Source: Cryptomeria japonica (Eukaryota; Streptophyta; Pinopsida; Cupressales; Cupressaceae). Taken from it: a stretch of 64,000 nt of DNA. Of the stretch, positions 49,016 to 58,970 are shown piece by piece; the stretch's first letter is position 1, and each line of letters opens with the position of its first letter. A program made the position numbers and the translations under genes. The DNA is taken from positions 26,800,272-26,864,271 of the forward strand of contig NC_081405.1 of assembly GCF_030272615.1 (NCBI RefSeq), read 5' to 3'. The notes below the pieces were generated by a model. The model was not told where the DNA came from, searched no databases, and was given only the letters and a program-made list of their open reading frames with translations.

Positions 49016-49056
49016 GGATTAAAAAAATAATTTTGAGGCTGGAAAATTAGTTTTCT

Positions 49057-49074
49057 GCCCCACGGTGGGCGCCA
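49057..49074 (-). promoter_or_regulatory. Primer binding site of element C, tRNA-Lys type
   Basis: The minus strand reads TGGCGCCCACCGTGGGGC four bases after the LTR end. It is complementary to the 3' end of plant tRNA-Lys as I know it (ending GCCCCACGGTGGGCGCCA). Confidence 0.85.
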
Positions 49075-49078
49075 AAAA

Positions 49079-50037
49079 TGTGTGTGTGAAAAGTGGACCT
49101 GTATCTGTATCTAGAATACACAACACTTCAATTAATTCATTACATGTATGGTTAGATAGATATAAGCATGAATAATAAAACCATAACAAATCGACCTATT
49201 GCCTTCTAGTAGATGCAAGTTTAGATTGCTCTCATATTGCTAAGCTATCTAGTGACTAGACAACACCTAAATGAAAGATTTTTAATCTATATGAGCATGG
49301 ATTGAAGCTAGATGGATGCAAGATTTAAGCTAGATGATTTAAGCAATATGAAATATCTCAATGCGAATTCTCAATGAACCTAGAGCAAAAACAACATAAT
49401 AACAATATATTCTCTAGGATCTCTAAATGAGAGATGAGAGCCTGAATTTATAGAAAAATCAGAAAGAAACCAAAGGTTGAGATCAAATAATGTTGAACGG
49501 TCAAGATTTTCCAAGAGGAAGCACAATCCAGGGGAATTGATGTGATTGGATGCTTTTCTTAGTTTTAAAGGAAATTGAACTAAAATTAAGATTCAATCAG
49601 AAAAAACTGATTTATTCTCTATTTCATTCAATTTTAATATTTAATTTTTTTAATTGCTTTCTTTGAGATCATCTATCAATTTTTAATTTGTTTTTCAAGA
49701 TTATCTCCAATTGATTTCTTTTCTCAATTTTTAATTCTTTTTTTGGTCAATTAATTCCTTTCTTGAAGATTTGATGGCAAATTGATTTATTTAATTAAAT
49801 ATGCTAGGATATTCAATAAAATAACTAAGATAATTGTTTAAAATGATTTAATTGGAATGATTTATTAATTAAATAAATATTTAATTAATATTGAGTTATT
49901 GATTTGCCATGTGACATTCGATGATTAAAGGATTAATTGTGTGCTCAAGATTTATTTAATTGCCTTTGGTTAGGACCTTGGTGACGTTGTCGACATTAGG
50001 GGCCCATGGTTTAGATGACTATTTTTAGGGTATTACA
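49079..50037 (-). repeat. 5' LTR of element C (959 bp)
   Basis: Same limits as the 3' LTR, and it borders the primer site. TATA box CTATAAATTC on the minus strand at 49444-49453. Confidence 0.95.
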
Positions 50038-50042
50038 ATATC
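50038..50042. repeat. Target-site duplication ATATC, right copy
   Basis: Pairs with 32920-32924. Confidence 0.92.
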
Positions 50043-50145
50043 AACTTGTAAAACAACTCAAGTTCCACAGCCATATCAACTTGTAAAACAACTCAAGTTC
50101 CACATTCATATCAACTTGCAAAACAACTCAATTTTTTCATTCACA
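50038..50145. repeat. 35-bp minisatellite, right part
   Basis: Three further units follow element C directly. Removing C and one copy of ATATC restores an unbroken array. Confidence 0.88.
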
Positions 50146-50429
50146 TCAAGTTGAAACAATGCATATCAACTCAAGTTCATATCAAATCCACATCATATCA
50201 AATCCATATCAACATCAGATCAACATCAACTTGAAACATTGCAAATCAAATCAAGTTATCTCCAAAATCCATATCAAAAACATCATATCGAAACTCATAT
50301 TGGAAAAATTATCAAAACAATGACAACAGACACACAGACTAACTATCACACCCATCCTGGCAAAACTGGCAAACACCTACCTATCTTTCTTCATCTCATG
50401 AATCCTCACCAAATCCTATTTTCCCCAAT

Positions 50430-50835
50430 TTTTTGCCCACGCACTAAAAACTTGTATCCACGCACTACACTGCTCGGCATGCACTATCAAAAAATCTCCA
50501 TGCGCTACCAAATGTACCCTAAGCGCTAAAACTTGGCTATGCGCTATCCTAATCTGGCTCTACATTGTAAAACTACCCTGATGTGCTAGGTCACACCTAC
50601 GCGCTAACCTAACCTACCCATGCGACCCCCTGCTAACCCTATGCGCTAGGTCTTCCCGATGCGCTACCCTTTTCTCCTTATGCGCTAGCTTGTGAACCTG
50701 TTGTGCTAAATGATGTCTATGCACTACCCTAACCCCCCGCTGGGCTACCAAAACCTACTCAGACACTACCCTAGTTCCTAGAACTCGACGCACTACCCTT
50801 TGTTTCGTATGCGCTAGGGTGCAGACCCTACGCGC
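50430..50835 (-). repeat. TAGCGCAT motif array in the PMD intron of element B
   Basis: About 17 copies, read ATGCGCTA on the plus strand. It is the counterpart of the array in A's intron, placed between the donor at 50925 and the 35-bp minisatellite. Confidence 0.85.
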
Positions 50836-50925
50836 TAACCGACAAAAATCCACATGAACATTTGGAAAACATGACAAAAAAAGGACAAAACGAAAAGCAA
50901 AAAGGGCCAAAAATTGATGACTTAC

Positions 50926-50999
50926 CGGTGGTCCATAGTGGCGGGCCTCCGATACCTCTGAATGCGCTCGAATCGATGAGAAGCAAAGGGAATTGACAT
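50926..50999 (-). pseudogene. PMD gene of element B, exon 1
   Basis: Starts at ATG (50999-50997), encodes SHRFERIQRYRRPA and ends at the donor CCG/GTAAGT (intron starts at 50925). It is 74 nt, against 75 in A and C: one base is missing in the GCCACTATGG stretch, so it would not keep frame. The conserved ends and donor place the exon. Confidence 0.75.
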
Positions 51000-51396
51000 T
51001 TTGTCTTTTTCTCCAAATGTCACTTTCTCCAAAGTCAACAAGCACAAATGATCCAAAAGAAATCACTTTTTTACCTTTTTATGGGGTAAACGGAAATTAG
51101 GGTTACGTAGTGGAACATGAAAATTGCTCGTGGTCTCACTTCTAACCCTAACAAACATCATTATCAGGAGATGAATCAAATTATCGCATTCAACATAGAC
51201 AAAATTTTAAAATGCAATCAAATTTATCAACTCAAATCAAATTTTCACATTTTTGATTCATCTCCCAAGGGGGCATTATCAACATCATTTATCAAATCTG
51301 GAGCATCATTTATCAAATTTGGGACACGACATGAACATCTCGATACGGATGACACATCATTTTTCTCTGAATCAACATGTGCACACACGTCACTTC

Positions 51397-51410
51397 AAAG
51401 AGGGGCAAAA
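51397..51410 (+). promoter_or_regulatory. Polypurine tract of element B
   Basis: AAAGAGGGGCAAAA directly before the 3' LTR, matching the tract of A. Confidence 0.82.
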
Positions 51411-52856
51411 TTTAGACGTATAAAATTGACCATATTCCTAAATGAATATTTAATGTTCATTTTATTCTCATTCCTCTATTTAGTTAAATCTAATTTAATT
51501 AAATCACCCACATTCCTCTACTTAAATTAAATAAATTATTCACTTTATTTATTTAAATTCACTTAAGCCTTTTATATCATTTTATTTAATCAAATCCCTT
51601 CTCTCTACTTTTTAATTAAATTTACATTTAATTAAATAGTTCACCCCAATTAAATAAATCTAATTTATGTTCCCCAACTTGCAACCAAATTAAAATAAAG
51701 CAATTTATTTTAATTAAATCCTATTATCCCTCACCCACTTGCATTTTCTTACATCTCCCACTTGCCTCCGAACCCTCTTCCTAAATTCTTCTAGAACCTA
51801 TCTAATCCTAATCAATTAACCTAAAACCCTTCAATTATCCCATTTCCCTAAATTTGAGGAGGTCACTTCTCAAATTTGGAGTAAAGTCTTCCAAAGGCAT
51901 TAAAGTCTTTATGCCTTCAACAAGCTAACTTGTTGAAAACCCCCAAATTTGGAAGGACTCTTACAAATTTGTCCCCAAAGTCTTCAAACCATTAATGGTT
52001 AACTAACCCTTTGTGGCATGGTTATAGACTTTTTCCCTAACTCAACTAAGCCAAGGGTCTCATCAAGAATTCATTTCTTGACCATGGTTATCCCTTTAAC
52101 CTTTGCACAAGAGTTTATCCTTTGGGTAAAAACTTTATCCAATGGATAACCTTAACCTAACCTTAACCTCTACCTTCTAAGGTAACCTTCATGCCTTCTC
52201 AAGCATTTAATTCTTCTTACCTCTCCTCTCAAGCAATCTTATGTTGACAATTGTCACTATTTCATTGGTGAGAATTGAAAACATGGATTGATAGCTTTCA
52301 ATCCTGACCCTTGATAAGATCCTTCAATCCTGACCATCCATTGCCCTATTTTTCCTATAAATAGAGCTCTCATTCCTCCATTTCTAGAATCCAAATCTTT
52401 AGCATCATACTTATACTTAATTTTAACAAGAATTTAGCCTCTCTTTGCAATAGAAATAAATCTAATAATCATTTTAGAGTATTTCTATCATCTTAGATTA
52501 AATCATATAGCTAGTATATCATGTTAGGATAGTATTTTTACCAACCTTGTCATCTTATCATCTAGTTTAGTTCATTTACTAGAATCATGCATAAATAGGA
52601 TGCATTCATACTAAATTCGATCAAAAGCATCCCTTGTTCTTGCATTCATCATCCCTAAGTCACTTTGCTCAATGATCTGAGAGCAAAGGCATTGGCTTAA
52701 GGGACCTTGTGAGATAGAGAACCATGGAACATTCCTTGGTAAGTTGAGCCATTCCTCATAGCTCCATAACTTGCAACAAGAGTCCCATGAGTGTGTGGGC
52801 AAGTCTTTGAATATTTTCACATTTTATGTTTCATCGAACCGCTTTTTCTGCATACA
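51411..52856 (+). repeat. 3' LTR of element B (1446 bp)
   Basis: Begins TTTAGACGTATAAAA (the terminal TG has become TT) and ends CTGCATACA, limits shared with A's LTR. TATA box CTATAAATAG at 52355-52364. Confidence 0.88.
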
Positions 52857-54049
52857 AGAACCTCTCTTGAAGAGGTCTATGAAGGAATGCACCCTGTTGA
52901 AGAATTCGGTCACCAAAATACAAGTTATCTCTGGCTATGAAGATGAACCAGATGACATAGAGATATAAGCTTCTCTATAGAAATATGAAGAATTTCTAAG
53001 GAAATATGGAGATTATGAGACATAAAATGGAACCCCAACATCTTAGTCATTTTGATGCATTCATAGACTAGTGTCATTTTGTAGTTTCAATTGACATTTT
53101 CAATTGTCATTTTAGATAATAGTTTTGCATTTAGGAGTGCAAAAGTTCGAAGTCAAATTAAAAAATTTATTTGACATAGTCTTAATTAGTTGTAATGTCG
53201 TATTTTTGCTCATTGCACCTCACCTATATATGAGGCTGCTCATTGTAATTAGTATCTTTATTTTATGCAACAAAACTCTGTCAAAGTGAAAACCAAAGTG
53301 ATACTTTGTGTTCAAATTTTGATTTTGCAAGCTTAATCAAAGAAGAAGATAATTTTGGTTCTCAAACTTTGAGTTGAGGTCATTTTTGTTCATGGTATAG
53401 ATGTTCTTATGTCATTTAGTTTATATTCTTAAAAAGATTAAGTTGAGCAATGTGAGTTGTGATATATTAGAAAGTATTTTGAATTTTCTAAGTAGACTTC
53501 GTGTTACTTTGTAAATTTGAAAGAATCATATGTGAATGACCATTCAAAGACTTTGTGCTTTGCGTTGTTGTTAGTGGAGGAAGTTATAATTGTACGCGAG
53601 TGGCAACATTAAGACTTTGTGCTTCTTTTGTTACTTGGAAAGTATTCGTTAAAGAGAGTCATTTGTAAAGGTTGATAGGATAGTGGTAAGAAGAAAACTT
53701 TGAGCTTTATTACTACTTTATTGTCCCATAAGTCACTTTTAGAAAATGGAACAACAAGAGGCTTTGTACTCTTATGGACACTTTGCTTCTAATTAGTATT
53801 TATTTTTGAATTACTGCAAGTGAGAATTGTTTTTCATTCTTAAGAAAAGGAATCCTTTTTAGATAGAGAACTGAGGAAATAATTACTCTGAAAAAAGAGA
53901 GTGAAGTAATTGTACCATCTTGGATTAGTGTAAAGTTAGAAGGTAGAATAAAATTAGATATAGATTGTAGTAGAAATGAGGAGCCTTCCCTTATAAATAT
54001 GAGAGACCTTATCTTGCCTGCTGAGAGAGTATAAAATTTTCACCCAACA
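52857..54049 (+). repeat. 5' LTR (partial) of element D
   Basis: Ends TATAAAATTTTCACCCAACA just before the primer site. Insertion F ends almost the same way (TACAAAATTTTCAACCAACA). TATATA at 53225-53230. The start is not defined; the first 110 bp carry a short frame and may be other sequence. Confidence 0.65.
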
Positions 54050-54053
54050 GTTT

Positions 54054-54072
54054 TGGGTGACTCTGCTAGGGA
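54054..54072 (+). promoter_or_regulatory. Decayed primer binding site of element D
   Basis: TGGGTGACTCTGCTAGGGA, five bases after the LTR end. It resembles TGGCGACTCTGCTGGGGA, a tRNA-Arg type primer site common in plant Ty3/gypsy elements, with a few changes. The tRNA identity is from memory. Confidence 0.6.
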
Positions 54073-54273
54073 GACGAGCACCTAACCAAGCGCTTAGCAT
54101 TCTAGTTGTAGTTTCCTTTGTGTTTTATAATTGGTGTATATTCTTGCTAATTTGTACTTGTGTTTTAATTTTCTACTCTGGCAAGTCAAAGTTACACGTG
54201 GGGGAGAAGAAATCAAGGTGTTGTTGATGCCATTTCTTAGCTTCTTTAAAAGCTTCATTTTGATTATTTACCT

Positions 54274-54644
54274 ATGCATGCTAGTTCTTCTCCTCAAAGG
54301 ACAAGGAGTTTCCCACCTACCAGCCAAAGATCTCCTATTCCAAGTAAAGCTTCAAGTGCACCGAGGCCTTTGATTTTTCCACAAGTGCAATAGTTTGTAA
54401 TTCCTCCATATCAACCTATACAACCAGTAGCAATGGTTGCACATGGACCCTTGGGGCAAAATTTTGGTCCCCTTAATTTGAATCCACCTCTTCATCCTCT
54501 TGCACAACTTTCATTGAAGAATATTCCCAGGTTCTTTGGGGATTGAAAACAACACCCAGATGAACACATTGCGGCTTTCTATATTGCATGTGGAATTCTT
54601 GGTGTGGAGCATGAAGATGTCTTAGTGCGACTTTTTGTTGAGAC
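54274..54644 (+). pseudogene. gag: Gag of element D, N-terminal part
   Basis: From ATG 54274 a Pro/Ser-rich N-terminus (RTRSFPPTSQRSP, NLNPPLHPLAQL) leads into IPRFFGD and HPDEHIAAFYIACGILGVEHEDVLVRLFVET, the start of a retrotrans_gag domain. Two stops (former CAG and TGG) are present. It breaks at GAGAC 54640-54644 and resumes at 58976 with LQGATVDWFYHL, so the two parts join exactly when insertion F and one GAGAC copy are removed. Confidence 0.8.
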
Positions 54645-55099
54645 TGTTGTCCTCATTTTTTAATTTTAAAAAATATGACAACCCTTACAAAATTTTGGTT
54701 TAAATGTGTCATTTTTGTCTCCAAGGCATGTTTTACGAGGTGCAAAACTCACATTTTTTAGTGTCAAATCATTGGGGGGTGTCTTTGCCATCATTGTCCA
54801 AGTTTTGGTGAGTTTTGGTCATCGTTTTCCTAGCTTTTTGTGCAATTTCGGGTTTCAAAGCAGTCGCTACAGGTTGGAAATTTTACTCTAAGGCATACTT
54901 CTCGAGGCAAAAATTTTGCTTCTTGTTAAATTGGACTGATCTTTGTTTCATCCTTGATCCGCGTTTCAAATTTCATCACATTTCGAGTTCGTTTGCTATG
55001 TTTTTCCTTCAAAATCGGGTTTTATTCTTTGGACTGCAAGTGGAAATATTTTCTTGTTTTGCTAGTTGAGAGTTTTCTTTTGTTTTAGTGTTGTAGGGG

Positions 55100-56380
55100 G
55101 TTTTTCCAGCAACTACAAGTGAACTTTTTAAAAGACTTGTAACTTGTAACTTGATTTTTATTTCCCCTTTCCCCTTTTGGTCTTTTAAGTTGTTTGTAGG
55201 AACTTGTTAGACAAATTACAAGTTAAATTAAAAATACAAGTTTAATGAGAACTTGTAAGTTCTCATAAAAGTTCCTAATTTGTGCTTTTAACTTGTAATT
55301 ATGTCTTGTGTTTACTTGTAATGGGAGTTTTATTTCCCTATTGCAAGTTTTTAAGTTTTTATTTCTTTTAGTTGTAATGGGGGTTTTATTTTCCCATTGC
55401 AAGTCGTTTTGCTCTTTATGTTGTTTCTTTTTGTGTTCTTCTTCCCTAGAAACCCGAAATTGCTCAAGTAAGAGAAAAGTAATCCAATTTAAAACTTGTA
55501 AAGGGGTTTTAAAAACCCAATTGCATCTTTGGAGGGCACATTTGTTTGTACTTTGAAAGGAAGAACCTGACCTGCATTTTTGCTCCCACAAATCTGATTT
55601 TGATGGCATTCTTCCCCTAAATCTATTGAATCATTGATTATTGCCACATTTATCAACAAAAATGGTTTTATAAAACACGTTAGGCATTTTTGAAGGTGTT
55701 TTTGTTGGTTCTTACTAGGTCTTAGAGCATTTAGGTTCTTCCCAAGCCCATTTATTTTGGTCTAAGGCATTTGTCAAGCAAGGTTCATTGAATGCAAGTT
55801 GTAAATATGCAAGATTTTCCCCTCTTTCATTTTTCCTATTTACTTGTATTGGGATTTTCAAAAACTGATTACAAGTAATTGTGGTAATGTTGATCTTCCC
55901 CTTTGGTAAAAGGAGTTAGCATTCTTTTACAAAATTGCAATGTTGAATAATTGCTATGAGACTCATTCGTTTGATTTCGGGTTTTACAAATTTGATTACA
56001 AGTTGAAGTTTTTCCCTTTTTCCAAGTTGTCAAGTTGAAAATATTCCTTCCCATACATATACATGGTCATCCAAATTTGCCATCTTCTCCTTCATGTCAA
56101 AATCCCTTTCTCACCATTTCATTCATTCATTTCACTTTCATTCATTTTTCCCATTTCAAGTCTACTTGCAATCAGAATTTTAAAACCCGATTGCAGTTGT
56201 GTCTTCACTTGCAGTTAGCCTTCCAAAACCCGAAATTGGTCCAAAATGCACTAAAAAATATTTGAAAATGAGTCTTAAAGGTCCAATTACAAGTGCAAAC
56301 TTGTATTTTCCCATTACACCTATGAAGTTCCATGTTTGTTCTCCACAATTGCAAGTTAATGCTCTTGTTTTTCCACACAT
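55100..56380. repeat. Hairpin-motif array in insertion F (ACTTGTAATGGG type)
   Basis: About ten units of ACTTGTAATNGGGNTTTT followed by its inverse (AAAACCCNATTACAAGT). Examples: TTGTAATGGG at 55372-55381 with CCCATTGCAA at 55393-55402, and the perfect arms ATGAGAACTT/AAGTTCTCAT at 55245-55266. Confidence 0.75.
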
Positions 56381-56426
56381 GTAATGTAGCTTCTAGAACC
56401 CGAAATTCACTTGTGAGCCCATTTTT

Positions 56427-56655
56427 GCATCAATTTGTCCCTTCCCTTGTCAGTCTTGTTTGCACACACGACCTACCAAATCAGTAAATTAAGGCATGGG
56501 CCTTATTCTGGAAGTAGATTCCAAGATTGGAGGATGATACAAAGAAAGAACAATAACATGATAGAGCCACACGAGGAGATGAATAAGTGATGTGAATGAT
56601 TGAGAGCATGGAATGTTTTCAAGCCAGAGATAGGCTTCTTACTTCATCCTTGCAA
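56427..56655 (+). repeat. Block X, first copy (229 bp)
   Basis: Begins GCATCAATTTGTCCCTTCCC and recurs at 57432-57660 with equal length and only a handful of differences. Confidence 0.88.
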
Positions 56656-56664
56656 AGAAGTTTC

Positions 56665-57159
56665 CTCCTTTGGAGACTTCAAATTCTTCCTCTTCAAGTA
56701 CTACCAACCATATGTTGTATAGGCTGGCAAATGAAGTGCTCGCTTTAAAGAAGCAGATTTCACAAACATCCTTTCCCACTCCATATAAGGATGTTCCATG
56801 AAGGACCTACCCTAATAATGCTTTTAATTATGCAGCTAGAAATCAAAGTAAGTTACCTCCTCCTCCAGAAAGGTTGGCTCTCAAAGCACCTCCTATCAAT
56901 GATTCTGTAGGATATTATGAAATGGAGTAAGGAGATGACACTACTGAAGAAATTTCATTAGAAATTGTTAATTCCTTTCAAAAAGAAGGTGAGTTAACTA
57001 GTGACTCTAGCATCCAGTTGGTGACCTACTAGGAGCCTGGAGAAGTTAAACAAAGTGATGCCTTTGTGGTTTCCACTTGTTCTCAAGGGCATAATCAATT
57101 TGATCAACATACAAATGACAAGTTGAAGGCAAAAGATTCTCCACATTTGCTAACTTTAC
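56665..57159 (+). pseudogene. gag: Gag C-terminal copy Y within insertion F
   Basis: Near-identical to 59393-59877 of element D's gag: TNHMLYRLANEVLALKKQIS, PPPPERLALKAPPINDSVG, EEISLEIVNSFQKEGELTS. Stops stand at the same places as in D (for example after KDVP and YYEME). It has no start of its own and no function. Confidence 0.85.
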
Positions 57160-57162
57160 CTG

Positions 57163-57435
57163 CTCCTCCAGAAAGGTTGGCTCTCAAAGCACCTCCTATC
57201 AATGATTCTGTAGGATATTATGAAATGGAGTAAGGAGATGACACTACTGAAGAAATTTCATTAGAAATTGTTAATTCCTTTCAAAAAGAAGGTGAGTTAA
57301 CTAGCGACTCTAGCCTCCAGTTTGTGACCTACTAGGAGCTTGGAGAAGTTAAACAAAGTGATGCCTTTGCGGTTTCCACTCGTTCTCAAGCACATAATCA
57401 ATTTGATCAACATACAAATGACAAGTTGAAGGCAT
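57163..57435 (+). pseudogene. gag: Partial second gag copy Y' within insertion F
   Basis: Repeats 56860-57132 of copy Y at a constant offset of 303 bp (ERLALKAPPIND onward) and stops where block X restarts, at GGCATC. Confidence 0.85.
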
Positions 57436-57660
57436 CAATTTATCCCTTCCCTTGTCAGTCTTGTTTGCACACACGACCTACCAAATCAGTAAATTAAGGC
57501 ATGGGCCTTATTCTGGAAGTAGATTCCAAGATTGGAGGATGACACAAAGAAAGAACAATAACATGATGGAGCCACACAAGGAGATGAATAAGTGATGTGA
57601 ATGATTGAGAGCATGGAATGTTTTCAAGCCAGAGACAGACTTCTTACTTCAGCCTTGCAA
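57432..57660 (+). repeat. Block X, second copy (229 bp)
   Basis: Pairs with 56427-56655. Probably the part shared by the 5' and 3' LTR segments of F. Confidence 0.88.
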
Positions 57661-58970
57661 CTAAATTTCCTCCTGAAAAGCCAATACTACCCCAAGCAAG
57701 AAGATAAGATTGAAGTTCGTTGGTGAAAGACACAAAGATCATTAAGGATGCAAATTCATTCCGGTTCGAGATGTCTTTACCAATCCTAAATACTTCAAGT
57801 TCTTGCATCCTGAACCAGCGTGAAGATTTTCAAAACAAAGGATGATGTAGTTAGAGTCGTGTCTTCGGACACATATAATAGTTTCAATTGTGTATTTGTA
57901 ATTTTGTTTTGACAAGTTTACTTGTAAAAAATAAAAATAAAAATTTAATTGCAAGTTTATCAGTTGCACTTTTATAATTACAAGTAAGTTGATTACAAGT
58001 CAATTTAGAAAAGGACTTGTAATTTTGAATAAGTCTTAGTTAGTAGTTGGAATAAGTCATGGTGGTTGAGAGAATTTCTCAAGTTAGTTGGGATCCTCCC
58101 ACCCTTTTTCAAGACCTCTCTCCTATAAATACTTTAGGGGATCTATTGTAATTTTTATCTTTTGGCAATGCAACAAAATTCTGCCAATTTGTATGTGCAC
58201 TCTAAGACTTTGAGCTTAGATGTAAATTAAATTGCTTTCAATAAAAGAGGCAAGTTGTATTGAGACTTTGTGCCAATTCAAGTTGTTATGTGACGAGATT
58301 TTCTGGAGTTGATTGTGATTTTTGTTCTATTGTTCAAGAAGGATTTAAACTCAATCTTACAAACTTTGAGCTGCTAATTGCATTTGGAGATATTGGTTTG
58401 GTTTTTAGATTTGGTCTTGCAGACTTTGAGTTTATTATCACATTTGAAACTATTGTAGGACGCTTAAGCAAAGGGGTAACTTGTAGACTTTGTGCTACTT
58501 TTATTTTCTATGTTTGTGCATAAGAGGTGCATCACGTAGTTAGACTTTGAGCTACTACATATTGTGCTTGGTTACCAAAAAATAATTTAAAAAGGTTGAT
58601 AGGAGAGTAGATAGTTGAAGACTTTGAACTTTCTTTCTGTTTTCCCGTCCCAGAGAAGCAACAGAGGATTTTGTGCCTTTATGGAAACTTTGCTTCTTTA
58701 TTTAGTTTACTTCATTAATCATTTGTGCTTTCAACTGTGATTCTTTTATGAAAGAAGAGAAAAGAATACGTGTCTTTTTTGAAAAAAGAGAACAAGACAG
58801 AGTTTCACCCATATTTAGAATAGATTTAGAGTTAGAAGTTTATTTTTGAATTGTTGAAGTAGAAAGCAAGGGGGGACCCTTCCCTAAATTGGGAGAGTAT
58901 CATAGTCACACACTGTGGCTAAAACCACAATTTTGAACATTCCCCAGGTGTACAAAATTTTCAACCAACA
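57661..58970 (+). repeat. LTR-like 3' part of insertion F
   Basis: Similar in layout and end to D's LTR. TATA box TATAAAT at 58134-58140 (CTATAAATACTTTAGG). No reliable gene; one 87-codon frame at 58260 has no recognisable domain. Confidence 0.6.

Larger units (their letters stand above)
46967..49056 (-). other. Leader region of element C
   Basis: Two kb of non-coding leader between primer site and gag. It holds two TCGTACGA arrays and, near 48240-48300, the block that is conserved with B's leader. Plus-strand frames here have no recognisable content. Confidence 0.75.
32925..50037 (-). mobile_element. Element C: full-length 17.1-kb Tat-type Ty3/gypsy element
   Basis: Both LTRs, an exact 5-bp target duplication (ATATC at 32920-32924 and 50038-50042), primer site and polypurine tract are present. 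Minus-strand order: 5' LTR, leader with two motif arrays, gag, protease, G-patch-like motif, RT, two RNase H domains, integrase, spacer, opposite-strand PMD gene, polypurine tract and 3' LTR. It is a family distinct from A/B (different LTR, different array motif, diverged proteins) with the same plan. By hand count the LTRs differ at about 44 of 959 sites (4.6%) plus one 14-bp indel. Confidence 0.95.
18954..52856 (+). mobile_element. Element B: Tat-type Ty3/gypsy element, same family as A, with C nested inside
   Basis: Plus-strand order: 5' LTR remnant, leader with motif array, gag, protease, G-patch-like motif, RT, two RNase H domains, integrase, tail spacer, opposite-strand PMD gene, polypurine tract and 3' LTR. 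Without the nested element C and one copy of its target duplication (32925-50042) it is about 16.8 kb. The 5' LTR has lost both its first 683 bp and its last 28 bp, plus primer site and early leader, so it cannot be copied on its own. The surviving LTR parts differ at about 29 of 720 sites by hand count (4%). Confidence 0.9.
54645..58970 (+). mobile_element. Insertion F: 4.3-kb LTR-ended unit with captured gag pieces
   Basis: Begins TGTTGTCCTC, ends CAACCAACA and is flanked by a perfect 5-bp duplication, GAGAC (54640-54644, 58971-58975). Inside are an LTR-like 5' part with a hairpin array, block X (56427-56655), gag copy Y (56665-57159), partial gag copy Y' (57163-57435), block X again (57432-57660), and an LTR-like 3' part. 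No primer site, polypurine tract or pol is seen. Its end and the gag copies relate it to the host element D's own family. Confidence 0.75.

Noticed and set aside
50755..51066. 103-codon minus-strand frame around B's exon 1
   Set aside because: It runs through the exon 1 region in a different frame and through the motif array; no domain, not conserved in A or C.
54645..58970. Insertion F as an ordinary solo LTR
   Set aside because: Ends and duplication fit, but it contains one full and one partial copy of gag coding sequence between duplicated LTR blocks.
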